DNA of 21,061 bases from positions 1-21,061 of the forward strand of contig CALECF010000215.1 of NCBI GenBank assembly GCA_937948705.1. The letters run 5' to 3'. Position numbers and translations under genes: made by a program. Below the pieces are notes generated by a model. That model did not search any database and had not been told where the DNA came from. It saw only the letters and a program-made list of their open reading frames with translations. This DNA comes from an uncultured Anaerosolibacter sp. Its GTDB lineage: Bacteria > Bacillota_A > Clostridia > Peptostreptococcales > Thermotaleaceae. Positions within the stretch are counted from its first letter, which is position 1. Each line of letters begins with the position of its first letter. This document shows, piece by piece, positions 15,240 to 21,061 of the stretch.

Positions 15240-15771
15240 TTTTTTCCTTCTCCTCTATCCTTACGATTTGGATATTTTCATTATCCTTCACTAACCCCTC
15301 TAATCTATTCATAAGAATATTTGACTGCTTTCCCGTGAAAAGATACTTTCCTGTCTCTACTGACCTTTTAACAATTAGATCCACATTTCTCTCCCTAAAA
15401 ATCCCTGTAATATCGGAGTTCACTTGATTTAATAGAATTAACTTAAACCCAGAGTAACTGCAAAACTCCTCCAAGATTAAATTTCCATCTCCTTTGTTAC
15501 CCTTCGGATCCATCTGTAGAAAATCATCCATCACCTCATTAATAACGACAAATTCATTCTGCCTAGATATGGCAACAATATAGATTAAGGGGACAATCGC
15601 ACTACCTATAGCCGCTTCTGCTAGTGCTACATCAGGGGCCTTATACATATAGTAGAGGCTTGCGCTAATCAAAGAAAATACACACATGTTCAAAACCAAT
15701 CTCAAATTATTATTTTCTCTTACGATATAAACAGAAATGATGATTAGGAGAATATTTAGAATGATTTCCAC
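15232..15771 (-). CDS. MbhD-like (DUF4040) subunit with an added soluble C-terminal domain
   Basis: Residues 1-70 form three membrane helices and include YKAPDVALAEAAIGSAIVPLIY, the core of the MbhD/DUF4040 family, equal to part of the MrpA C-terminus. Residues about 75-179 are soluble: NLILEEFCSYSGFKLILL and FRERNVDLIVKRS look somewhat like periplasmic-binding-protein (family 3) strands, but this is a weak impression. MbhD alone is usually about half this size. Starts at GTG 15771 behind GAGGGTG, directly abutting mrpG. The tail could regulate the antiporter; no function is shown. Confidence 0.8.
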   Translation of the reverse strand: MEIILNILLIIISVYIVRENNNLRLVLNMCVFSLISASLYYMYKAPDVALAEAAIGSAIVPLIYIVAISRQNEFVVINEVMDDFLQMDPKGNKGDGNLILEEFCSYSGFKLILLNQVNSDITGIFRERNVDLIVKRSVETGKYLFTGKQSNILMNRLEGLVKDNENIQIVRIEEKEKND

Positions 15772-16065
15772 TTAGTGATCACCCTCTTTTTTTACTTGAA
15801 TGCCATTTAGGTATGCAGACCGAGCAATGATATGATTACTCACTGGACTTGTAAATAGAATAAATACGAGTAACACAACGAGCTTCGCGGAGTACCCGTT
15901 CCAGCCTGAGTATAGTATCAACGCGAGTAAAATCGTAATTGTTGCGGCAGTATCAATTTTGCTACTTGTCAGTAATTTTGAATATAAGTTTGGAAATCTG
16001 AATATTCCAATCACACCAAATATAATATATATCCATGATAAGCATAATAATCCTTTTACAATCAT
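15772..16065 (-). CDS. mrpG: MrpG/MbhC-like antiporter subunit
   Basis: 97 residues, three membrane helices. GVIGIFRFPNLYSKLLTSSKIDTAATITILLAL is the typical MrpG/PhaG core (FRFPNLY, then K..T), and FTSPVSNHIIARSAYLNGI is the conserved C-terminal motif. The ATG at 16065 has GGGAGGAAG upstream and overlaps mrpF by four bases. Confidence 0.92.
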   Translation of the reverse strand: MIVKGLLCLSWIYIIFGVIGIFRFPNLYSKLLTSSKIDTAATITILLALILYSGWNGYSAKLVVLLVFILFTSPVSNHIIARSAYLNGIQVKKEGDH

Positions 16066-16325
16066 TTCAGTCTTCCTCCCTTTAAGATAAATCTACTTAA
16101 TAGTGTGATAGAGAGAAAACCGATAATTCCATAGGTGATGGCTACATCCAGAAAAAAAATATTTTTTTGATATACGCCATAGGAAGCCAATAGCAATATT
16201 GTTTTAGCCGATAGTAAGTTTACACACAACAATTTTTCCCATACACTACGGGTGAGTAACATTTTAGTCAGAATGATGAACATAGCAGCTCCTAAAAGAT
16301 ACATGGTATAACAAATAAAGACCAC
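16062..16325 (-). CDS. mrpF: MrpF/MbhB-like antiporter subunit
   Basis: 87 residues, three membrane helices. The conserved LDVAITYGIIGFLSITLLSRF segment near the C-terminus identifies MrpF/PhaF. It starts at GTG 16325, seven bases after GGAGGTG, sharing one base with the mrpE stop codon (TAGTG). Confidence 0.9.
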   Translation of the reverse strand: MVFICYTMYLLGAAMFIILTKMLLTRSVWEKLLCVNLLSAKTILLLASYGVYQKNIFFLDVAITYGIIGFLSITLLSRFILKGGRLK

Positions 16326-16819
16326 TATATTTCACCTCCATGGATGAATGGTGCTTCAAATTTTCTTTTAATCTCTTCTTTCAATGCTTGAGGATCTTCT
16401 CCATATCCTTTAATAGCAAGAACATATAGTTTGTTTCCAATGATATCAACTGTAATGGTCCCTGGTGTCAACGTTATGGCATTTGAAATAATTGAAATAA
16501 TATAAGGATTCTTTACAGATAACTCTACCTCAAAGATAATTGGATTTTCATCTTTCTTGATAATACGAAGGATATGAATAAATGAGGATTTATATATTTC
16601 ATAAAATAGACGTAAGATAAATCTAATAAATGTAGTGAATTCCATTATATAAAAAGGCGTTCCTTCTCGATCATAGACCGTTTTAAAGGCTACAATCGTT
16701 ATGATGCTGCTCATCATTATTCCAATCACTATATTAACTAAATTTAGATCCAAGGTAAATACTAACCACGATGCAATTAACAAAAGAAATAGCCGAAGCC
16801 TTTTGTTCACTATTCGCAT
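16325..16819 (-). CDS. mrpE: MrpE/MbhA-like antiporter subunit
   Basis: 164 residues: N-terminal membrane helices (about 8-46) and a soluble C-terminal part. SIISNAITLTPGTITVDIIGNKLYVLAIKG is the family's diagnostic motif. ATG 16819 has GGAG upstream and overlaps the end of the preceding soluble gene by ten bases, coupling that unknown gene to the antiporter. Confidence 0.92.
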   Translation of the reverse strand: MRIVNKRLRLFLLLIASWLVFTLDLNLVNIVIGIMMSSIITIVAFKTVYDREGTPFYIMEFTTFIRFILRLFYEIYKSSFIHILRIIKKDENPIIFEVELSVKNPYIISIISNAITLTPGTITVDIIGNKLYVLAIKGYGEDPQALKEEIKRKFEAPFIHGGEI

Positions 16820-17181
16820 TGGCTTTCTCCGTCAGCATTTTTAGACCGAATCAGAATGATGCTCAGCCCCTCTTCTTCCTCATTTTCTATTATGGCCAAA
16901 TCTGTCATTGCCCCAATTAAAGTGAAATTTTCTCTTGTACTGGTTGTTCCCACCATTTCTCCATAATAATCTTCTACCTCCAAGAATCTTGGGAAATTAA
17001 GTTTCTTTTTTAAATCAGCGCTGATTTCTTTACTCAAATGCATTGAAGGATCTTTAAAATGTATTTTTACACATTTCTTAGTCTCTTCAATTTTTACAGT
17101 TATTTCTGTAGCACCTTCTCCTATGTAATAACCTACAATTTCATTTACCACTCTAATTATTTTACTTTTTTCTTTATCCAT
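16810..17181 (-). CDS. Soluble protein of unknown function, first gene of the antiporter operon
   Basis: 123 residues, no membrane helix, acidic C-terminus (EEEEG). It is not one of the seven classical Mrp subunits and I do not recognise the family. The N-terminal stretch VVNEIVGYYIGEGATEIT followed by alternating beta-strand-like VKIEETKKCVKIHFKD faintly recalls a histidine-kinase-type ATPase or anti-sigma fold, but the N and G boxes are not clearly present. AAAGGAGGAG before ATG 17181 is excellent, and the end overlaps mrpE by ten bases. A cytoplasmic regulator or assembly factor is a reasonable guess only. Confidence 0.75.
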   Translation of the reverse strand: MDKEKSKIIRVVNEIVGYYIGEGATEITVKIEETKKCVKIHFKDPSMHLSKEISADLKKKLNFPRFLEVEDYYGEMVGTTSTRENFTLIGAMTDLAIIENEEEEGLSIILIRSKNADGESQCE

Positions 17182-17445
17182 AGTTCTCCTCCTTTCAATG
17201 AGTTAATTGATTACTTTGAGGGTCAGAATTGCATTGAATCTAAGTTAGTACCATCAATTCCTTGCTGTATACCTATTTTGATAAATGGGCCTATACCAAA
17301 TCTTATTATTACACCTTCTTAAAAAGACCTAGTCTATTACCTCAGTTACTTCGTCTTTTGTACACTTCTACCCAATAAGTCATTGTAAAATCATAGGGAT
17401 GTATTAATCCTACTCTGGATCGCCTACTGTGAGAGTTTATACTTT

Positions 17446-18618
17446 CTAAATTCTCACAATATACTCCATACAAGGATCCCTTTCCTCAATATAATCCTTA
17501 AAGGTTGTTTCAATACTAACATCTGGAAAGAAGGATAGTTGTCTCTCATCTGTAATTATTTTATAATACTCCGTAGAATAACTGATTTTAAGATTAGAAT
17601 TTTTTAAATTAAAATACTGAACCTCTCCGTAACAATTTGGCTTTCCCCCCGTAGCTTCACCTAGGAATATGGCTTTTGTCTTATGCTTTAAAGAGTATGC
17701 ATTCAAAAGAGCTGATGAAAATGTTTCTCTGCCCACAATTACAAAAATACCGCCTTCATAATTTAATTGATTACATTGTTTTAGTTCTCCGATAAAAGGC
17801 TCCAACAGAGATGAATTACCCCCTAGATTATTTCGGAGGTCTATGACTAGCTTCTTTACATTTTTTTGATTAATAAATTTCATCAAGTCAAAGCAAAATT
17901 TTTCAACTGAAATATCTTGCATATCTCTACATTTATTGTATTTAAAATATAATGTATTTTTCTCCTCAATAAATAAACTCCAAAAACTTTTATCCTTATT
18001 TCTTCGATATAACGGAAGGCAGCCTTCTGAAACATCAGCGTATTTAATTATTTCTTTATTCAACCGATTGTATTCACAGGTATCTATTGTTACCTCAAAT
18101 CCTTCTCTGCCTTCCGCCTCAAGGGTAAGCTCCACCACATCAAATTCATCGATGATTTCAAGCCCATACAGCACCTCTACTGCGGGAAGGTATTTAGGAA
18201 GTTGGGCCTTGAGAAATGAATTGTTTTCACATGAAACAGTACTCGCTACTCTTTGAATGACCTCGTTTATTGGAATTCCATTCAAATGGGTAACTTTACA
18301 GTTTAATAAACCTATGTGCTCAATCGATGTGGCTATTATATAGATTCCATCGCTGAACCAATAAAACTCAAATGGGATAAACCTTGATATGGACATAATA
18401 ACCGCCGTGTGAGCATCCTTGACAGATGCTACTATTGAGGCAATTTTGGTGCATATCATATAATTATCATAATCTTCAAGATTGTTTTTAAGATCTTGTA
18501 TCTGTTCATAAAAATCCTTTTTCTTTAAATGAAAAAATAAATTCCTATGCTTTTGCGGTAATTCGAATGCCAACAGATCTATATCTTCTGTCCATTTATG
18601 AATTCTAGTATTATTCAT
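17446..18618 (-). CDS. S41-family peptidase-like protein, cytoplasmic
   Basis: 390 residues with no signal peptide and no evident PDZ domain. The C-terminal half carries S41 (tail-specific/tricorn-type) marks: LVIDLRNNLGGNSSLLEPF (257-275), VGRETFSSALLNAY (295-308, likely nucleophile Ser301) and FLGEATGGKPNCYGE. VKDAHT (66-71) matches the motif near the N-terminus of many S41 proteins. A catalytic lysine or other dyad partner cannot be placed by eye, so activity is not certain. ATG 18618 has GAGGAGG upstream and a promoter at 18690-18717. Confidence 0.82.
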   Translation of the reverse strand: MNNTRIHKWTEDIDLLAFELPQKHRNLFFHLKKKDFYEQIQDLKNNLEDYDNYMICTKIASIVASVKDAHTAVIMSISRFIPFEFYWFSDGIYIIATSIEHIGLLNCKVTHLNGIPINEVIQRVASTVSCENNSFLKAQLPKYLPAVEVLYGLEIIDEFDVVELTLEAEGREGFEVTIDTCEYNRLNKEIIKYADVSEGCLPLYRRNKDKSFWSLFIEEKNTLYFKYNKCRDMQDISVEKFCFDLMKFINQKNVKKLVIDLRNNLGGNSSLLEPFIGELKQCNQLNYEGGIFVIVGRETFSSALLNAYSLKHKTKAIFLGEATGGKPNCYGEVQYFNLKNSNLKISYSTEYYKIITDERQLSFFPDVSIETTFKDYIEERDPCMEYIVRI

Positions 18619-18689
18619 TTTACCTCCTCATAACAATCAATATCTTTACATATTAAACAACTAACGTTTCAATGGCATCTCTACCTATT

Positions 18690-18717
18690 ATTGTATCACC
18701 CCTGGCTTCTATTTCAA
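18690..18717 (-). promoter_or_regulatory. Candidate promoter of the S41 peptidase-like gene
   Basis: On the minus strand TTGAAA (18717-18712), 16-base spacer, TACAAT (18695-18690). Both boxes match at five of six positions. It lies just after the helicase gene's terminator, making the S41 gene a separate unit. Confidence 0.5.
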
Positions 18718-18750
18718 ATCCAATTCAAGTTTTGAATGTAATAAACTTAC

Positions 18751-18800
18751 AAAAAAACCATAGTTCTTCTTTGGTTGCTCACCTTAAAAGAGTACTATGG
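18751..18800 (-). terminator. Terminator of the DEAD-box helicase gene
   Basis: On the minus strand CCATAGT (18800-18794) pairs with ACTATGG (18764-18758), with further imperfect pairing inside, followed directly by seven T. It begins 24 bases after the helicase stop. Confidence 0.8.
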
Positions 18801-18823
18801 CTTATTATGTATAACCTTACATA

Positions 18824-20083
18824 TTATTGAACCTTCTTTTTATTCTTCCTAAAATAACTGCTTTGTTTGGGTTTCTCAGCAGTTGGTCTCTTTCTCACAT
18901 CTTTATTCCTCGCTACACTTGGAGTACTTGTAACCATACCTAAATTACTTATAAGATAAGGATGATCCTTAATCACTGGTATTGACTTTGATATCACTTT
19001 TTGAATATCTCTGAGAGATTCTGTTTCTTCCTCATCACAAAAGGACAGTGCCACGCCTGCTGCTCCAGCCCTTCCAGTACGCCCGATTCTATGAACATAG
19101 GTTTCCGGTACCTCCGGTAGATCAAAGTTTATTACATGAGACAATTCGTCAATGTCGATACCTCTTGCTGCTATATCTGTAGCCACTAACACTCTTATTT
19201 TCTTTTCCTTGAAGTTACTTAAAGCAAGCTGTCTTGCATTCTGTGACTTATTTCCATGAATAGCTTGAGCCTCAATTCCAACGTTAACAAGATTCTCAGT
19301 TATTTTATTGGCACCATGCTTGGTTCGAGAAAATACAAGAACGGACTCAATAGATTTATCCTTTAGCAGGTGAATGAGCAATGATTTCTTATTTCTTTTT
19401 TCAACTAAATACACTTCCTGCTTAATCGTATCAATCGTGGATGAAACCGGAGTCACTGCCACCTTCACAGGTTTTATAAGAATAGAATCTATTAAGTTTG
19501 AAATTTCCAAAGGCATGGTGGCAGAGAACAACATTGTCTGCCTCATCTTTGGAAGCTTTGCTATAATTCTTTTTACATCATGCCCAAGCCCCATATCAAG
19601 CATACGGTCTGCCTCATCAAGTACAAAAAACTTTACATGATGCAGATTTATATATTTTTGTTGCATTAGATCCAGCAATCTGCCCGGTGTTGCAACTAAA
19701 ATATCTACGCCTGCCCTTAATGCATCTGTCTGTGATTTTTGTGAAACGCCACCGAAAATAACCGTATTCTTTAGCCCCGTATATTTGCCATAAGAAGTAA
19801 AGCTTTCTCCAATCTGAATGGCTAATTCTCTAGTTGGAGCCAACACCAAGGCTTTGATTGTTCGTGGTCCCTTTTCAGCTTCTCTTTTACTATATAGAAG
19901 CTGCAGTATTGGTATAGCAAACGCTGCTGTCTTTCCAGTACCCGTCTGAGCACACCCCTCTAGATCATTTCCTTCCAATAAAGCTGGAATAGCTTGCTCC
20001 TGTATCGGCGTAGGATTGGTATACCCTTCGCTTTTAAGCGCTTTCAAAATAGGTTCAATAATATTTAAATTTTCAAACAACAT
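18824..20083 (-). CDS. DEAD-box ATP-dependent RNA helicase (RhlE/CshA-like)
   Basis: Unwinds RNA duplexes using ATP, in ribosome assembly, RNA decay or cold growth. The 419 residues hold all core motifs: Q motif ([10 protein letters not shown]), AQTGTGKT (45-52), APTRELA (82-88), TPGR (132-135), DEAD (156-159), SAT (187-189), [20 protein letters not shown] and [10 protein letters not shown]. The short, basic C-terminal tail ([20 protein letters not shown]) resembles RhlE-type proteins rather than the long RNA-binding tails of DbpA. AAGGAG precedes ATG 20083. It follows a cold-shock gene on the same strand. Confidence 0.94.
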   Translation of the reverse strand: MLFENLNIIEPILKALKSEGYTNPTPIQEQAIPALLEGNDLEGCAQTGTGKTAAFAIPILQLLYSKREAEKGPRTIKALVLAPTRELAIQIGESFTSYGKYTGLKNTVIFGGVSQKSQTDALRAGVDILVATPGRLLDLMQQKYINLHHVKFFVLDEADRMLDMGLGHDVKRIIAKLPKMRQTMLFSATMPLEISNLIDSILIKPVKVAVTPVSSTIDTIKQEVYLVEKRNKKSLLIHLLKDKSIESVLVFSRTKHGANKITENLVNVGIEAQAIHGNKSQNARQLALSNFKEKKIRVLVATDIAARGIDIDELSHVINFDLPEVPETYVHRIGRTGRAGAAGVALSFCDEEETESLRDIQKVISKSIPVIKDHPYLISNLGMVTSTPSVARNKDVRKRPTAEKPKQSSYFRKNKKKVQ

Positions 20084-20222
20084 TTTTCTCCTTTATAAGT
20101 GCCTACCAAATTGATGCCCTATAGCTCTATCTCAAACTGACCACCCTGTTTATTATTTTTTGTGTGTTTTTTCATACACGTTATGACTTTTGAATTGCTT
20201 TAAAACCTAATTATACACAACT

Positions 20223-20255
20223 AAAAACCCCTCAAATAAGTAACTATTCAAGGGG
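20223..20255 (-). terminator. Terminator of the cold-shock protein gene
   Basis: On the minus strand CCCCTTGAATA (20255-20245) pairs with TATTTGAGGGG (20238-20228), 11 pairs including two G-U, followed by five T. It lies 15 bases after the csp stop and separates csp from the helicase gene. Confidence 0.82.
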
Positions 20256-20270
20256 TAAAATATTCATTAA

Positions 20271-20468
20271 TTAAATAATAGTAATATTTTCTGCTTGAGG
20301 TCCTTTTGGCCCGTTAACCACGTCGTAAGAAACTTGCTGACCTTCTTGAAGTGATTTGTAGCCATTTGAATTTATTTGAGAAAAATGTGCGAAAACATCC
20401 TTTTCATCTTCTCCTGTAATAAATCCAAATCCTTTTTCTGCATTAAACCATTTTACTGTACCATTCAT
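20271..20468 (-). CDS. csp: Cold-shock domain protein
   Basis: 65-residue single-stranded RNA/DNA-binding protein, RNA chaperone type. The cold-shock fold is complete: [16 protein letters not shown] with RNP1 (KGFGFI, 12-17), DVFAHFSQI with RNP2 (25-29), and the closing [16 protein letters not shown] lies upstream of ATG 20468. The upstream 200 or so bases lack a gene and may form a long leader as in other csp genes. Confidence 0.95.
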   Translation of the reverse strand: MNGTVKWFNAEKGFGFITGEDEKDVFAHFSQINSNGYKSLQEGQQVSYDVVNGPKGPQAENITII

Positions 20469-20712
20469 ATAATGTGTACCTCCAAAATTTTATTAATCTT
20501 AAACTCATTGTAATAACTCACTAATAAAATTTCGATATCAACATACTATATTTATTAAGTACTAATTGAAATATATTGGTGTTACATTATTTACTATTCG
20601 TTTAATCTCTCGTTAAGAATACCATAGTTTACTAAATAATACAAGTTATTTAAATAGGTTAAAAAAAGTCTACATTATTTTACATGGTGTTAATAACTTA
20701 GTTCAAAAAAGT
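20469..20712 (-). promoter_or_regulatory. Upstream region of csp: probable long leader and weak promoter
   Basis: A very AT-rich gene-free stretch. A possible promoter on the minus strand is TTGTAT (20644-20639), 17 bases, TATTCT (20621-20616), giving a leader of about 140 bases. Long, temperature-responsive leaders are known for csp genes; whether this one folds that way is not visible by eye. Confidence 0.3.
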
Positions 20713-20745
20713 AAAAAACCCACGATGAGTGCACTCATCATGAGT
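20713..20745 (-). terminator. Terminator of the rRNA operon
   Basis: On the minus strand ACTCATGATGAG (20745-20734) pairs with CTCATCGTGGGT (20729-20718), 12 pairs with G-U wobbles and a TGCA loop, followed by six T. A second hairpin (20768-20800) stands between it and the 5S gene. Confidence 0.85.
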
Positions 20746-20767
20746 TTCTTCTTGCTCTGCATTAGTG

Positions 20768-20800
20768 ACCTACACAAACTCATACTGAGTTTGGTAGTCT
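20768..20800 (-). repeat. Hairpin downstream of 5S rRNA
   Basis: AAACTCA and TGAGTTT flank a three-base loop and are extended by CTAC/GTAG-type pairs outside. There is no U run, so it is more likely a processing or stabilising structure in the 3' trailer than a terminator. Confidence 0.5.
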
Positions 20801-20805
20801 ACTTA

Positions 20806-20922
20806 AACTAGCGACGACCTACTCTCCCAGGCAGTTACCCACCAAGTACCATCAGCGCTGAAGGGCTTAACTTCTGTGTTCGGTATGGGAACAGGTGTGA
20901 CCCCTTCGCTATAGTCACTAGA
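20806..20922 (-). rRNA. rrf: 5S ribosomal RNA
   Basis: The minus strand reads TCTAGTGACTATAGCGAAGG, then the universal CCCATACCGAACAC and GAAGTTAAG, the CAGCGCTGATGGTACTTGG loop region and a 3' end CGTCGCTAG that pairs with the 5' end to close helix I. About 117 bases, normal length. Ends are set by helix I and may be off by one or two bases. Confidence 0.95.
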
Positions 20923-20925
20923 TTG

Positions 20926-21061
20926 TGCTGCGTAGCAGCAGGTTAAGATTAAGGTTGAGATTGAGTATCTAGGTCTATCTCTGAGGTTTTCCTCAGTCTC
21001 GATCTTGATCTCGATCTTTGCCTAACCATATACCTTCAAAACTAAACAATGGATGTTAGAG
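20926..21061 (-). other. 23S-5S rRNA intergenic spacer (partial)
   Basis: The position upstream of 5S and a stretch near the edge reading (minus) ATTGTTTAGTTTTGAAGG, typical of sequence just after 23S in Clostridia, mark this as the 23S-5S spacer; 23S itself is beyond the window. It contains a small palindrome TGCTGC-GTA-GCAGCA (20926-20940) and a long imperfect hairpin (20941-21027) closed by GGTTA/TAACC, capped by CTGAGG-TTTT-CCTCAG. Confidence 0.75.

Noticed and set aside
17223..17318. Minus-strand stretch reading IIRFGIGPFIKIGIQQGIDG ahead of the antiporter operon
   Set aside because: It looks protein-like but has no ATG, GTG or TTG start with a ribosome binding site and opens directly after a stop; too short to call a pseudogene.
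17429..17457. GTGAGA/TCTCAC inverted repeat at the end of the S41 gene
   Set aside because: Only six pairs with a 17-base loop and no U run; it overlaps the stop region and is not a convincing terminator.
1..21061. CRISPR arrays, insertion sequences, prophage genes or tRNA genes
   Set aside because: I saw no regularly spaced repeats, transposase or integrase motifs, terminal inverted repeats or tRNA cloverleafs on either strand.

Overview
The window looks like chromosomal DNA of a low-GC, anaerobic, Clostridia-type Firmicute, perhaps near Alkaliphilus. The assignment is by gene content and style only: AT-rich DNA, strong GGAGG ribosome binding sites, T-box leaders, many rho-independent terminators, and a split Mrp/Mbh-like cation antiporter. 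I could not run a database search.

Layout. At the left edge is the start of a DUF1846-type gene (minus). An amino-acid block follows: hom-lysC (homoserine dehydrogenase and aspartate kinase, minus) and, divergently, a valine-type T-box leader driving ilvH-ilvB (acetolactate synthase, plus). Next, on minus, come a D-cysteine desulfhydrase-like PLP enzyme with a small DUF1653 gene, a tandem gamma-carbonic-anhydrase-like hexapeptide-repeat protein, and a zinc-ribbon/S4 RNA-binding protein. The roughly 1 kb between the S4 gene and position 10406 has no large ORF but is rich in regulatory structure. On minus it has a promoter, a possible structured RNA ending in an intrinsic terminator, tiny ORFs with strong ribosome binding sites, and a hairpin covering the S4 start. 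On plus it has a second complete T-box leader.

That second T-box (probable isoleucine specifier) leads directly into a 64-residue protein I do not recognise. A D-2-hydroxyacid dehydrogenase follows, with its own promoter. Then, on minus, come ogt and a nine-gene membrane operon (17181 down to 12608). The operon begins with an unknown soluble protein and continues in the order MrpE-F-G, MbhD-like, MbhE-like, MrpB-C-D. This is the order of the antiporter half of the archaeal Mbh complex, but with no hydrogenase genes and only one large NuoL/M/N-type subunit. The right end holds a cytoplasmic S41 peptidase-like protein, a DEAD-box RNA helicase, a cold-shock protein with a long leader, a 5S rRNA and part of the 23S-5S spacer, all on minus.

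The best candidates for something undescribed are: the T-box-controlled 64-residue orphan protein; the structured leader region and start-codon hairpin of the S4-domain gene, which could be autoregulatory; the tandem gamma-CA protein whose three expected zinc histidines are divided between its two domains; and the hydrogenase-less Mbh-like antiporter, whose MbhD-like subunit carries an extra soluble domain.
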